This document shows, in pieces, positions 7,742-14,060 of a stretch of DNA of 22,587 nt (the first letter of the stretch is position 1; every line of letters starts with the position of its first letter). The position numbers were made by a program, and so were the translations under genes. Source of the stretch: JBLNBQ01 sp050260095 (GTDB lineage Bacteria; Bacillota; UBA5301; DYFA01); contig JBLNBQ010000006.1 in NCBI GenBank assembly GCA_050260095.1, positions 1 to 22,587 on the forward strand, in the 5' to 3' direction. The notes under the pieces are model-generated. The model was not told the DNA's origin and did no database searches. It saw only the letters and a program-made list of their open reading frames with translations.

Positions 7742-8133
7742 CCGTCTTCAGGCGCGCAAACAAGTGGCGCAGCACCCTGCTCTCGCTCTTCTACGCCTTC
7801 CGCGACCCGCGGGTGCCCTGGTACGCCAAGCTGTTGGGGCTCGGCGCCGTCTTTTACGCCCTGAGTCCACTGGACCTGGTCCCCGACTGGCTGCCTTTCG
7901 CCGGGTGGGCCGATGACCTCATCCTCACGCCCGCCGCGCTCTGGCTGGCCTGGCGGCTGATCCCCCCGCCGGTGGTGGAGGAGAGCCGCCGCCGGGGGCA
8001 GGAACTCGTGACGGGCGTCAAGACCCGGTTCTTCGCCTGGCTGGGCGGGGTGTTGGAGGCCCTCCTCTGGCTGGTGCTCATCGTCTTGGCGATCCGCCTG
8101 TTCACGCACTGGGGGCTGCTCGGCGTCCGGTAG
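7738..8133 (+). CDS. DUF1232 (YkvA-like) small membrane protein
   Basis: This is a 131-residue protein with a DUF1232 domain. Its core is YALSPLDLVPDWLPFAGW at residues 40-57, followed by a hydrophobic helix (61-73) and, after a basic stretch (84-97), a C-terminal transmembrane segment at about 103-121. The ATG at 7738 overlaps the TGA of the MetAP-like gene, indicating translational coupling. The function of DUF1232 is not established; members are small membrane proteins scattered through genomes. It has no evident link to sugar catabolism and, with the truncated MetAP-like gene, looks like a two-gene insertion between the first PreA-like gene and the ROK regulator. Confidence 0.85.
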   Translation: MTVFRRANKWRSTLLSLFYAFRDPRVPWYAKLLGLGAVFYALSPLDLVPDWLPFAGWADDLILTPAALWLAWRLIPPPVVEESRRRGQELVTGVKTRFFAWLGGVLEALLWLVLIVLAIRLFTHWGLLGVR

Positions 8134-8204
8134 CCTTTCCACCGGTCCCCTGACGAATTTTCCTGGCGACACTGCAGGAATTGCACACCCCTGCCATGAA
8201 TAAT

Positions 8205-8245
8205 CTTCAAAGGGTTTTAAAAGCGGTTTTGAAAATCCCTTGAAG
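8205..8245. promoter_or_regulatory. AT-rich inverted repeat upstream of the ROK gene, probable operator
   Basis: An imperfect 41-bp inverted repeat lies 11 bases before the GTG start of the ROK regulator. The left arm is CTTCAAAGGGTTTTAAAA (8205-8222), the centre is GCGG, and the right arm is TTTTGAAAATCCCTTGAAG (8227-8245). The arms match apart from small length differences. The right arm also contains CCCTTGAAGGG (8237-8247), a short palindrome in its own right. This AT-rich island stands out in otherwise GC-rich DNA. ROK repressors bind AT-rich palindromes near their own and their target promoters, so this is a likely autoregulatory operator. No convincing -35/-10 pair was found nearby, although AATAAT at 8199-8204 could be a -10 element. 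Confidence 0.6.
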
Positions 8246-8256
8246 GGGACGGGCCG

Positions 8257-9453
8257 GTGAGTTTCAACCTCGACAGCAGCTATGTCCGCGACCAGAATCG
8301 CCTGCTGGTTCTGGCGACGCTGCGCAAACAACGCCGCTTGACCAGGGTCGACCTGGCCCGGGAGACGAATCTCAGCTACCCGACGGTTGCCACGATCCTG
8401 CGCGAGCTGGAGGAGGACGGCTTCCTCCGCAGCCGTCAGGCCGACCGGCGGGCGAGCGGGCGCCGTCCGATGGGAGTTGAGTTCAACCCCCGGGCCCGCC
8501 TGGTGGCCGGCCTCGACCTGAACTCCTCCACGCCCCGGGCGGTCCTGGCCGATCTCGATGGGGCGCTGGTCGGCGATGTGGCGGCCGGGCCAACGGTCCG
8601 GGAGCCCGACGACCTGATCCCCGCGGCCCTGGGCACGCTGGAGCAACTGCTGGAGCGGCATAGCGTCCGGCCTGGGCTGCTGCTCGGCGTGGGGGTGGCC
8701 TTGCGCGGCGCGCTCGACCTGGAGAACGAAGCGGTCCACTTCATGGAGTTTCCGGCGCCGGTCCGCCTTGTGCCGGCACTGCGCGAGCGTTTCGGGGTCC
8801 CGGTCTGGCTCGACCACAACTACAACTCGGCGCTCCTGGCGGAGCACCTCTACGGGGCCGCCCGCGACTGCCAGTTGGTCTACCGGGTGAACGTGGGCAC
8901 CGGCATCAGCGCCGGCATCCTCGTGCACGGCCAGATCTACCGCGGCGCCGCCGGCAACGCGGGGGAGTTCGGCCACGTCTGCGTCGACCCGGGCGGGCCG
9001 GAATGCTCGGCCTGCGGGCGTCGCGGCTGCCTCGAACTCTATGCGTCGGCCCGGGCCATCGCCCGTCGCGCCCGGGCGGGGCAGGAGCCGGCCGGCGAGG
9101 AAGAGACCGACCGCCTGGTGGAGGAGACCGCCTCCCGGGCGCTGCAGGGCGACCCGGAGGCGCAGGCCATCTTCTCCGGCGCTGCCCGGGCGCTCGCCTG
9201 CGGGCTGGCCGATGCCGTGAACGTGCTCAATCCCGAGATGGTGATCATCGACGGCTCCGTCGTGCGGGCCTATCTCCCTCTGGTCGAGGAGGTTCAGGCG
9301 CTCCTGGCCAAATCCGTCTGGCCGCCCAGCCGCGACCGGCTGCGGGTCGAGGCCTCGCAGCTGGCCGGTCAGGTCATGCTGCGGGGCGCCGTCGCCCTGG
9401 TCCTGCAAGAGGTCTTTCGCATTCCTCAAGTTAGGAGTGAACGCTCATGCTGA
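8257..9453 (+). CDS. ROK-family transcriptional regulator (NagC/XylR/Mlc type)
   Basis: The 398-residue protein has an N-terminal winged helix-turn-helix (about residues 12-60; recognition region LSYPTVATILRELEEDG) followed by a ROK sugar-kinase-like domain. ROK signatures seen are VNVGTGISAGILVHGQIYRG and AGEFGH. The zinc site is H240, C250, C253 and C258; the usual CxCGxxGC has one extra residue here (CSACGRRGC). The phosphate-binding DxGxT is degraded to DLNSS, consistent with a regulator and not a kinase; the Asp in LDHNYN (D186) remains. The start is GTG at 8257 after GAAGGGGA. Its stop overlaps the start of the LarA-like gene by 7 bases, so it heads an operon. It probably represses this cluster and is relieved by a sugar or sugar phosphate; the palindrome just upstream is the candidate operator. 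Confidence 0.9.
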   Translation: MSFNLDSSYVRDQNRLLVLATLRKQRRLTRVDLARETNLSYPTVATILRELEEDGFLRSRQADRRASGRRPMGVEFNPRARLVAGLDLNSSTPRAVLADLDGALVGDVAAGPTVREPDDLIPAALGTLEQLLERHSVRPGLLLGVGVALRGALDLENEAVHFMEFPAPVRLVPALRERFGVPVWLDHNYNSALLAEHLYGAARDCQLVYRVNVGTGISAGILVHGQIYRGAAGNAGEFGHVCVDPGGPECSACGRRGCLELYASARAIARRARAGQEPAGEEETDRLVEETASRALQGDPEAQAIFSGAARALACGLADAVNVLNPEMVIIDGSVVRAYLPLVEEVQALLAKSVWPPSRDRLRVEASQLAGQVMLRGAVALVLQEVFRIPQVRSERSC

Positions 9454-10718
9454 TCGCGAGCCGCTATCCGGGCCGCCCTGGGGTCGAGGTCCCCGATGAC
9501 CGTCTGATCGGCATCTTCGCGCCGAGGGAGTCGGGGGACGACGCTCCCTCGCTCGAGTCGGTTGTGGCCGCGGGCTTGGCCGAGACCATCGGCATGCCGC
9601 CCTTGCGCGAACTGGTGGGCGGCGGCCGGAAGGTCCTCCTGCTCGCCGACGACAACACCCGGACGACTCCGGTCAAGGAGATTCTGCCGGGCCTGCTCGC
9701 GGAACTCGCCGCCGGCGGGATGCGCGACGACGATCTGACCATCATGGTGGCGCTCGGCACCCACCGGCAGATGAACCGGGCCGAGCTTGACGCGAAGTTC
9801 GGCGCGGGCATGGTCGACCGTTTCCGCCTGCTCCAGCACAACTACCACGACGAGGACCAGTTGGTCAACCTCGGGACGACCGAACTCGGGACCGAGATTT
9901 GGGTTAACCGGGCCGTCATCGAGGCCGACGTGGTGATCGGCCTGGGCCAGGTGGTGCCGCATCGGGTGGCCGGGTTCGGGGGCGGGAGCAAGATCGTGCA
10001 GCCCGGCGTCTGCGGCGCCGTGACCACCGGCCAGACCCACTGGCTCTCGGCCGCCTACTGGGGCGAAGAGATCCTGGGCGTCGCGGAGAACCCGGTCCGC
10101 CACGAGATGGACGCGGTGGCCCGCCGCTGCGGGCTGAAGGCGATCGTCAACGCGGTGCTCGACGGGGCGGGCCGGGTGGCCCACGTCGTCTGCGGCGACC
10201 CGGTGGCGGCGCACCGCCGGGCCTGCGAACTCTCCCGGGCGATCTTCGGGGTGGAGCTGCCCCGGCAGGCTAAGATCGTGATCACCGACTCCCACCCGGC
10301 CGACCTGGAGCTCTGGCAGGGGGCGAAAGGCTACTACTCCGCCGAACCGGCCGTGGCTCCGGGCGGGGTGGTCATCCTCGAGACGCCCTGCCCGGAGGGG
10401 GTGGCCGTGCAGCATCCGGAGGTGGAGCGCTACGGCTACCGGTCGTACGCCGAGGTCAAGCAACTGGTCGAGAGCGGCGAGCTGCCCGACCTCACGATGG
10501 CCGCGCACCTTGTGCACGTGGGCCGGCTCGTGCGGGAGAAGGGGCGGGGCATCCTGGTCTCCCCGGGGATCGGCCCGGAAACCGCGGCCCGGCTGGGGCT
10601 CATCTGGGCCGCCGACCTTGCCGACGCGTACGAGAAGGCGAAGGCGCTCGTGGGCGAGGACGCGGAGGTGGCCGTGCTGCGCAACGGCGGCGACATCCTC
10701 CCGCTGGTCAAGCGCTGA
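9447..10718 (+). CDS. LarA-like nickel-pincer racemase/epimerase (DUF2088 family)
   Basis: The 423-residue protein matches lactate racemase LarA in length and motifs. GTHR holds H106; VVPHRVAGFGGGSK holds H172 and the cofactor-attaching lysine K182; TTGQTHW holds the nickel-ligand histidine H198; QGAKGYY holds Q291 and K294. These correspond to H108, H174, K184, H200, Q295 and K298 of the Lactiplantibacillus enzyme. LarA enzymes racemise or epimerise alpha-hydroxyacids by hydride transfer using a nickel-pincer nucleotide made by LarB, LarC and LarE, none of which is in this window. The family includes enzymes for lactate and malate and sugar-acid epimerases. With a gluconokinase and a 2-hydroxyacid dehydrogenase downstream, C2 epimerisation of an aldonic acid is a reasonable guess. 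The ATG at 9447 follows AGGAGTG and overlaps the ROK stop. Confidence 0.87.
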   Translation: MLIASRYPGRPGVEVPDDRLIGIFAPRESGDDAPSLESVVAAGLAETIGMPPLRELVGGGRKVLLLADDNTRTTPVKEILPGLLAELAAGGMRDDDLTIMVALGTHRQMNRAELDAKFGAGMVDRFRLLQHNYHDEDQLVNLGTTELGTEIWVNRAVIEADVVIGLGQVVPHRVAGFGGGSKIVQPGVCGAVTTGQTHWLSAAYWGEEILGVAENPVRHEMDAVARRCGLKAIVNAVLDGAGRVAHVVCGDPVAAHRRACELSRAIFGVELPRQAKIVITDSHPADLELWQGAKGYYSAEPAVAPGGVVILETPCPEGVAVQHPEVERYGYRSYAEVKQLVESGELPDLTMAAHLVHVGRLVREKGRGILVSPGIGPETAARLGLIWAADLADAYEKAKALVGEDAEVAVLRNGGDILPLVKR

Positions 10719-10796
10719 ACGGTTTGCGAGCGTTCGCCGTCACTGTGGGTTGGTTATCACTCTGGTTTGAACAGACGGAAGGGGGCACCTGAGACA

Positions 10797-11780
10797 ATGG
10801 TCAAGACCCGTCAAGCGGCGCTGGTTGGACCGCGCCAGTGGGAGCTGTTCGAGAGCGAACTCGAGCTAAAGCCAGGGTTCGTGCTGGTCAAGCTCGACCG
10901 CGCCTATCTCTGCGGCAGCGAACTCCACTACCACCGGGGCAACTACCCAGACTACGTGAAGCTGCCGATGAAACTGGGGCACGAGGGCGCTGGCACGGTC
11001 GTCGAGGTCGGACCGGGGGTCGAGGGGTGGCAGGTCGGTGACAAGGCGGTCGTCTACGCCGACGTGATGATCAGCCCCAGCGGCGCGACCAACCTGTATG
11101 CGGACTACTCGCTGGCCCCCGCCCGCTGCCTGCAGCGCATCCCGGAGGGCGTGCCCGTGGAACTCGGCGCCCTGGCCGAACCGCTGGCCTCGGCCCTCCA
11201 CTGCGGCTACCATACCGGGGTCGAGGTGGGAGACACCGTCGTCGTGTTCGGCGGCGGCTTCGCGGGGCTGGTCGTCGCCCAGATCGCCAAGGCGGCCGGC
11301 GCCGGCGCGCTGGTGGTCGTCGACATGGCCGAGGAGAAGCTGGAGCTGGCGAAGAAGCTCGGGGCCGACCTGGTGGTCAACGCCGCCAAAGTCGACGCCG
11401 CAGCATACATCACCGAACAGCTCGGCAAGAACGCGGTCGACGTGGCGGTCGACGCTGTCGGCACCGCCCGGGTGATCGACCAGGCGACGGACGTCCTCCG
11501 CAAGGAAGGCCAGCTCATCCTCTACGGGTGGGTGACCCGCCCGGCCACCATCAACCTTTCCACCTGGCACACCAAGGGCCTGCGCCCCCGGGTGACCAAG
11601 ATCGGCTCCTACGTCGAGAAGATGCCCTGGGCTGAACGGGGTTTCAAGCTCTACAAGCAAGGCAAGCTGCCGCTTGAGGCGCTTGTCTCCGCCTGCTACC
11701 CGCTGGGCGAGATCCAGGCGGCGTTCGACCGCTACGACACAGATCCGGCGATGATCAAGATCGGCCTCGGCGAGAAGTAG
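10797..11780 (+). CDS. Zinc-dependent medium-chain alcohol/polyol dehydrogenase
   Basis: This is a 327-residue MDR-family protein. Catalytic zinc ligands of the sorbitol/threonine dehydrogenase type are present: C39 (LCGSELH), H62 and E63 (LGHEGAG), and E128 (LAEPLASALH). The four-cysteine structural zinc lobe is absent, since residues 86-105 contain no Cys. The Rossmann motif is VFGGGFAGLVVAQ (150-162), and VVDMAEEKLELAKKLGAD follows, where the Asp ending the second strand favours NAD. I chose the ATG at 10797 since GGAAGGGGG lies upstream; a TTG at 10767 is in frame. It would oxidise a secondary hydroxyl of a sugar, polyol or hydroxyacid. It sits between the LarA-like and NagB-like genes, with a 12-base gap to the latter, so a shared transcript is likely. 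The substrate is unknown. Confidence 0.88.
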   Translation: MVKTRQAALVGPRQWELFESELELKPGFVLVKLDRAYLCGSELHYHRGNYPDYVKLPMKLGHEGAGTVVEVGPGVEGWQVGDKAVVYADVMISPSGATNLYADYSLAPARCLQRIPEGVPVELGALAEPLASALHCGYHTGVEVGDTVVVFGGGFAGLVVAQIAKAAGAGALVVVDMAEEKLELAKKLGADLVVNAAKVDAAAYITEQLGKNAVDVAVDAVGTARVIDQATDVLRKEGQLILYGWVTRPATINLSTWHTKGLRPRVTKIGSYVEKMPWAERGFKLYKQGKLPLEALVSACYPLGEIQAAFDRYDTDPAMIKIGLGEK

Positions 11781-11792
11781 GAGGGAACGACG

Positions 11793-12617
11793 TTGGACTG
11801 CGGACAAAAGGGACTCCCGGCTCCGGTGCTCGAGGGTCGGGTCGAGAAGTTGCGGGTCAAGGTGTACGGGAACCGCACGGAGATGGGTGTCGCGGCCGCG
11901 GCGGAAGCGGCGGAGATCCTGCGGCAGGCCATCGCGGCGCAAGGGTACGCCCGGGCGATCTTCGCCTCCGCCGCTTCTCAGGCGGATATGCTCGCCGCCC
12001 TCGAGGCGGAACCCGGCATCGACTGGAGCAAGGTCACTGCCTTCCACATGGACGAGTACATCGGGAGCAACGTGCCGGAACGGGAGCGGTTCGGACCCTG
12101 GCTGAAGTACCGGTTCTTCGACAAGGTCCACCCCGGCAGGGTGCACTACCTGAACGGCCAGGCCGCCGACCCGAGAGCGGAGTGCGCCCGGTACGCCGCC
12201 CTGCTGCGGGAGGCGCCCATCGACTTCTGCGCCCTCGGCATCGGCGAGACGGGGCACTTGGCCTTCAACGACCCGCCGGTCTGCGACTTCGCCGATCCGG
12301 AGTGGGTCAAGGTGGTCGAGATCGACGAACTCTCCCGTGAGCAGCAGGTCCGCGACGGCGCCTTTGCCACCGTCGACGAAGTTCCCAAGACGGCCTTCAC
12401 GCTCACCATGCCGGCCCTGCTCACCTCCCGGCGCATGGTGACCGTCGTCCCCGGCCCGACCAAGAAGGAGGCCATCAAGCGCACCCTGACGGCGGCGATC
12501 TCGACGGACTGCCCGTCGTCGATCCTCCGCCAGATCAGCCGGGCCTCCCTGTACCTCGACAGCCAGTCGTTCTCGCTGGTGACCCCGTGCGTGCTGAAGG
12601 AGAGCGAATGCGCATGA
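11793..12617 (+). CDS. Glucosamine-6-phosphate deaminase/isomerase (NagB)-like protein
   Basis: The 274-residue protein has the NagB fold signature FHMDEYIG (D87 = E. coli base D72; E88) and GIGETGHLAFNDPP (150-163). The E. coli catalytic set D141/H143/E148 reads T153/H155/D160, so two of the three residues differ. It also has about 20 extra N-terminal residues. The start is a TTG at 11793 with GGAGGGA a few bases before it; no ATG start is available near it. The stop overlaps the possible second ATG of the next gene. NagB converts GlcN-6-P to fructose-6-P and ammonia. The clade with G-E-x-G-H-x-A-F-N-D-P includes many poorly characterised aminosugar isomerases/deaminases, and this one may use another aminosugar phosphate. 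Together with nagA it supports an amino-sugar branch of the cluster. Confidence 0.85.
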   Translation: MDCGQKGLPAPVLEGRVEKLRVKVYGNRTEMGVAAAAEAAEILRQAIAAQGYARAIFASAASQADMLAALEAEPGIDWSKVTAFHMDEYIGSNVPERERFGPWLKYRFFDKVHPGRVHYLNGQAADPRAECARYAALLREAPIDFCALGIGETGHLAFNDPPVCDFADPEWVKVVEIDELSREQQVRDGAFATVDEVPKTAFTLTMPALLTSRRMVTVVPGPTKKEAIKRTLTAAISTDCPSSILRQISRASLYLDSQSFSLVTPCVLKESECA

Positions 12618-13678
12618 GCAAAGTCAAGATCGGCATCGTCGGCGCCAAGTTCGCCGCCGAACTCCACGCCACCGCCTATCGCCGCTGCACCGACGCGGAG
12701 GTCGTCGCGGTCTGCGACCTCGACGAGGCCCGGGTCGCGGCCTTCGCCGACCGGTTCGGCATCCCGAAACGCTACGCCGACTATCACCAGATGGTGAACG
12801 ACCCCGAAATCCAGCTGGTCAGCATCTGCGTGCCCAACTTCCTCCACGCCGAAGTGGCGCTGGCCGCCTGCGCGGCGGGCAAGGACGTGGTCTGCGAGAA
12901 GCCCATCGCCACCACCATCGACCAGGCCAAGGAGATGGTCGCCGCCTTCAAGGCCAAGGGCCTCCGCCTGATGTACGCCGAAGACTGGAACTTTGCGCCT
13001 GCCCTCATCCGGGCGAAGCAGATCGTCGAGGAAGGCGCCATCGGCAAGATCCTGTACCTGAAGGCCAAGGAGACCCACAACGGGTCGCATTCGCCCTTCG
13101 CGCAGAAGCTCCAGTTCTGCGGCGGCGGCGCCCTGCTTCACCTCGGGTGCCACCCGGCGGCCTTCGTCCGGTACCTGACGGGCCAGGAGGTCGTCTCGGT
13201 GACCGCCGTCTGCACGCCCGGCCTCGAAAAGAACCTGGTGCAGCACGGACTGGAGGGCGAGGACCTCGGCGTGGCGATGCTGACCCTGGAGAACGGCACC
13301 TACGCCTTGATCGAGGGCAACTACATCACCCAGGGCGGCATGGACGACTCGGTGGAGATCTACGGCACCCTCGGCGTCCTCAAGGTGAACCTGACCTTCG
13401 GCTCCCCGCTTTCGGTCTACAGCCCGGTCGGCTACTCCTACGTCGTCGAGAAGGCCGACCTCTCGACCGGCTGGACCAACCCGGCCATCGACGAGTTCTA
13501 CTCCCTCGGCTACCAGAACGAACTCGCCGAATTCGTGAAGTGCGTGAAGGAGAACCGCCCCGTGCCGGCCGGCGCGACCGGCGAGGACGGCCTGGCCGCC
13601 TTGGCTATCGTCAAGGCAGCCTACCTGTCTTCGCAGGAAGGCCGCCCCGTCGATCCCCGATCCCTCTGGAAGGACTGA
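12608..13678 (+). CDS. Gfo/Idh/MocA-family oxidoreductase (copy 3, paired with second PreA-like gene)
   Basis: The 356-residue protein begins with KIGIVGAKFAAELHATAY, a modified dinucleotide motif lacking the third Gly, and has CEKPIATT with K98. The conserved GGGxLxDxGxH of the C-terminal domain reads GGGALLHLGCH, so the catalytic-type Asp is His178 while His182 is kept. I place the start at the ATG at 12608, five bases after AAGGAG; an ATG at 12614 forms an ATGA overlap with the NagB-like stop and is almost as likely. It is an NAD(P)-dependent sugar or cyclitol oxidoreductase by family. Like copy 2, it precedes a PreA-like gene and lacks the Asp, although the substituting residue differs (His here, Gln in copy 2). 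A 382-bp non-coding gap separates it from the PreA-like gene. Confidence 0.87.
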   Translation: MRMSKVKIGIVGAKFAAELHATAYRRCTDAEVVAVCDLDEARVAAFADRFGIPKRYADYHQMVNDPEIQLVSICVPNFLHAEVALAACAAGKDVVCEKPIATTIDQAKEMVAAFKAKGLRLMYAEDWNFAPALIRAKQIVEEGAIGKILYLKAKETHNGSHSPFAQKLQFCGGGALLHLGCHPAAFVRYLTGQEVVSVTAVCTPGLEKNLVQHGLEGEDLGVAMLTLENGTYALIEGNYITQGGMDDSVEIYGTLGVLKVNLTFGSPLSVYSPVGYSYVVEKADLSTGWTNPAIDEFYSLGYQNELAEFVKCVKENRPVPAGATGEDGLAALAIVKAAYLSSQEGRPVDPRSLWKD

Positions 13679-14060
13679 CGACGGGTTCGAAGCAAGGTTT
13701 GGCCGGGCAGTAACCAGGCGACGCAGCTGGACAATCGAGCAACGCACTCGTCCTGCGGGTTCCGGGAGCCGGCGGAGCAACGCAGCGGTTGGGCCCGGCG
13801 CGGGGCGAGACAGTGAACTTACGGGTCCGATGGCTGTGGGATCGACGAAGCGGTTGGGCTCGACGCAAGACCAAGACAGCGAGCCTCGGGCCAAATCGGC
13901 TGGGTGAAGCGCAGGAGCGCTGAACCGGCTTCTGGCCAGGGAGGGCCAGTAGCCGGGGACCCAGCCGGATGCGCCCGATGGCGGAGTGGAGGCTTGGTCA
14001 AGGAGAGCCCTACCGCGAGGAGAGCAGACAGCCGCGGGACCACCGCTGAAAGAGGAGTGG
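13679..14060 (+). repeat. 382-bp non-coding stretch with imperfect ~65-bp tandem repeats and local hairpins
   Basis: No credible gene lies here on either strand. Two units near 13757-13822 and 13823-13887 align at roughly 70 percent by eye and share the exact 11-mer AGCGGTTGGGC at 13784-13794 and 13849-13859, 65 bases apart, followed by GACAGTGAAC and GACAGCGAGC. Weaker traces of the period continue on both sides. Local stems include AGCGC-AGGA-GCGCT (13908-13921), CTGGCC/GGCCAG (13932-13949) and CCGCG/CGCGG (14013-14037). This could be a degenerate intergenic repeat element or a structured leader of the second PreA-like gene. I could not match it to a known riboswitch. Confidence 0.5.

Noticed and set aside
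9447..12617. A muramic-acid pathway (lactate released from MurNAc, then racemised by the LarA-like enzyme, with NagA and NagB).
   Set aside because: No MurQ etherase, AnmK kinase or PTS component is visible, and the gluconokinase-like and 2-hydroxyacid dehydrogenase genes fit aldonates better. It is not excluded if the missing genes lie elsewhere.
13757..13887. The ~65-bp repeats considered as a CRISPR array.
   Set aside because: The repeats are imperfect along their whole length, with no conserved repeat/variable spacer alternation and no cas genes.
14032..14044. On the minus strand this reads GGTGGTCCCGCGG, resembling the T-box antiterminator sequence.
   Set aside because: It would control a minus-strand gene, but none lies in that direction; no specifier stem, terminator or T-run accompanies it. 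It is probably chance in GC-rich DNA.
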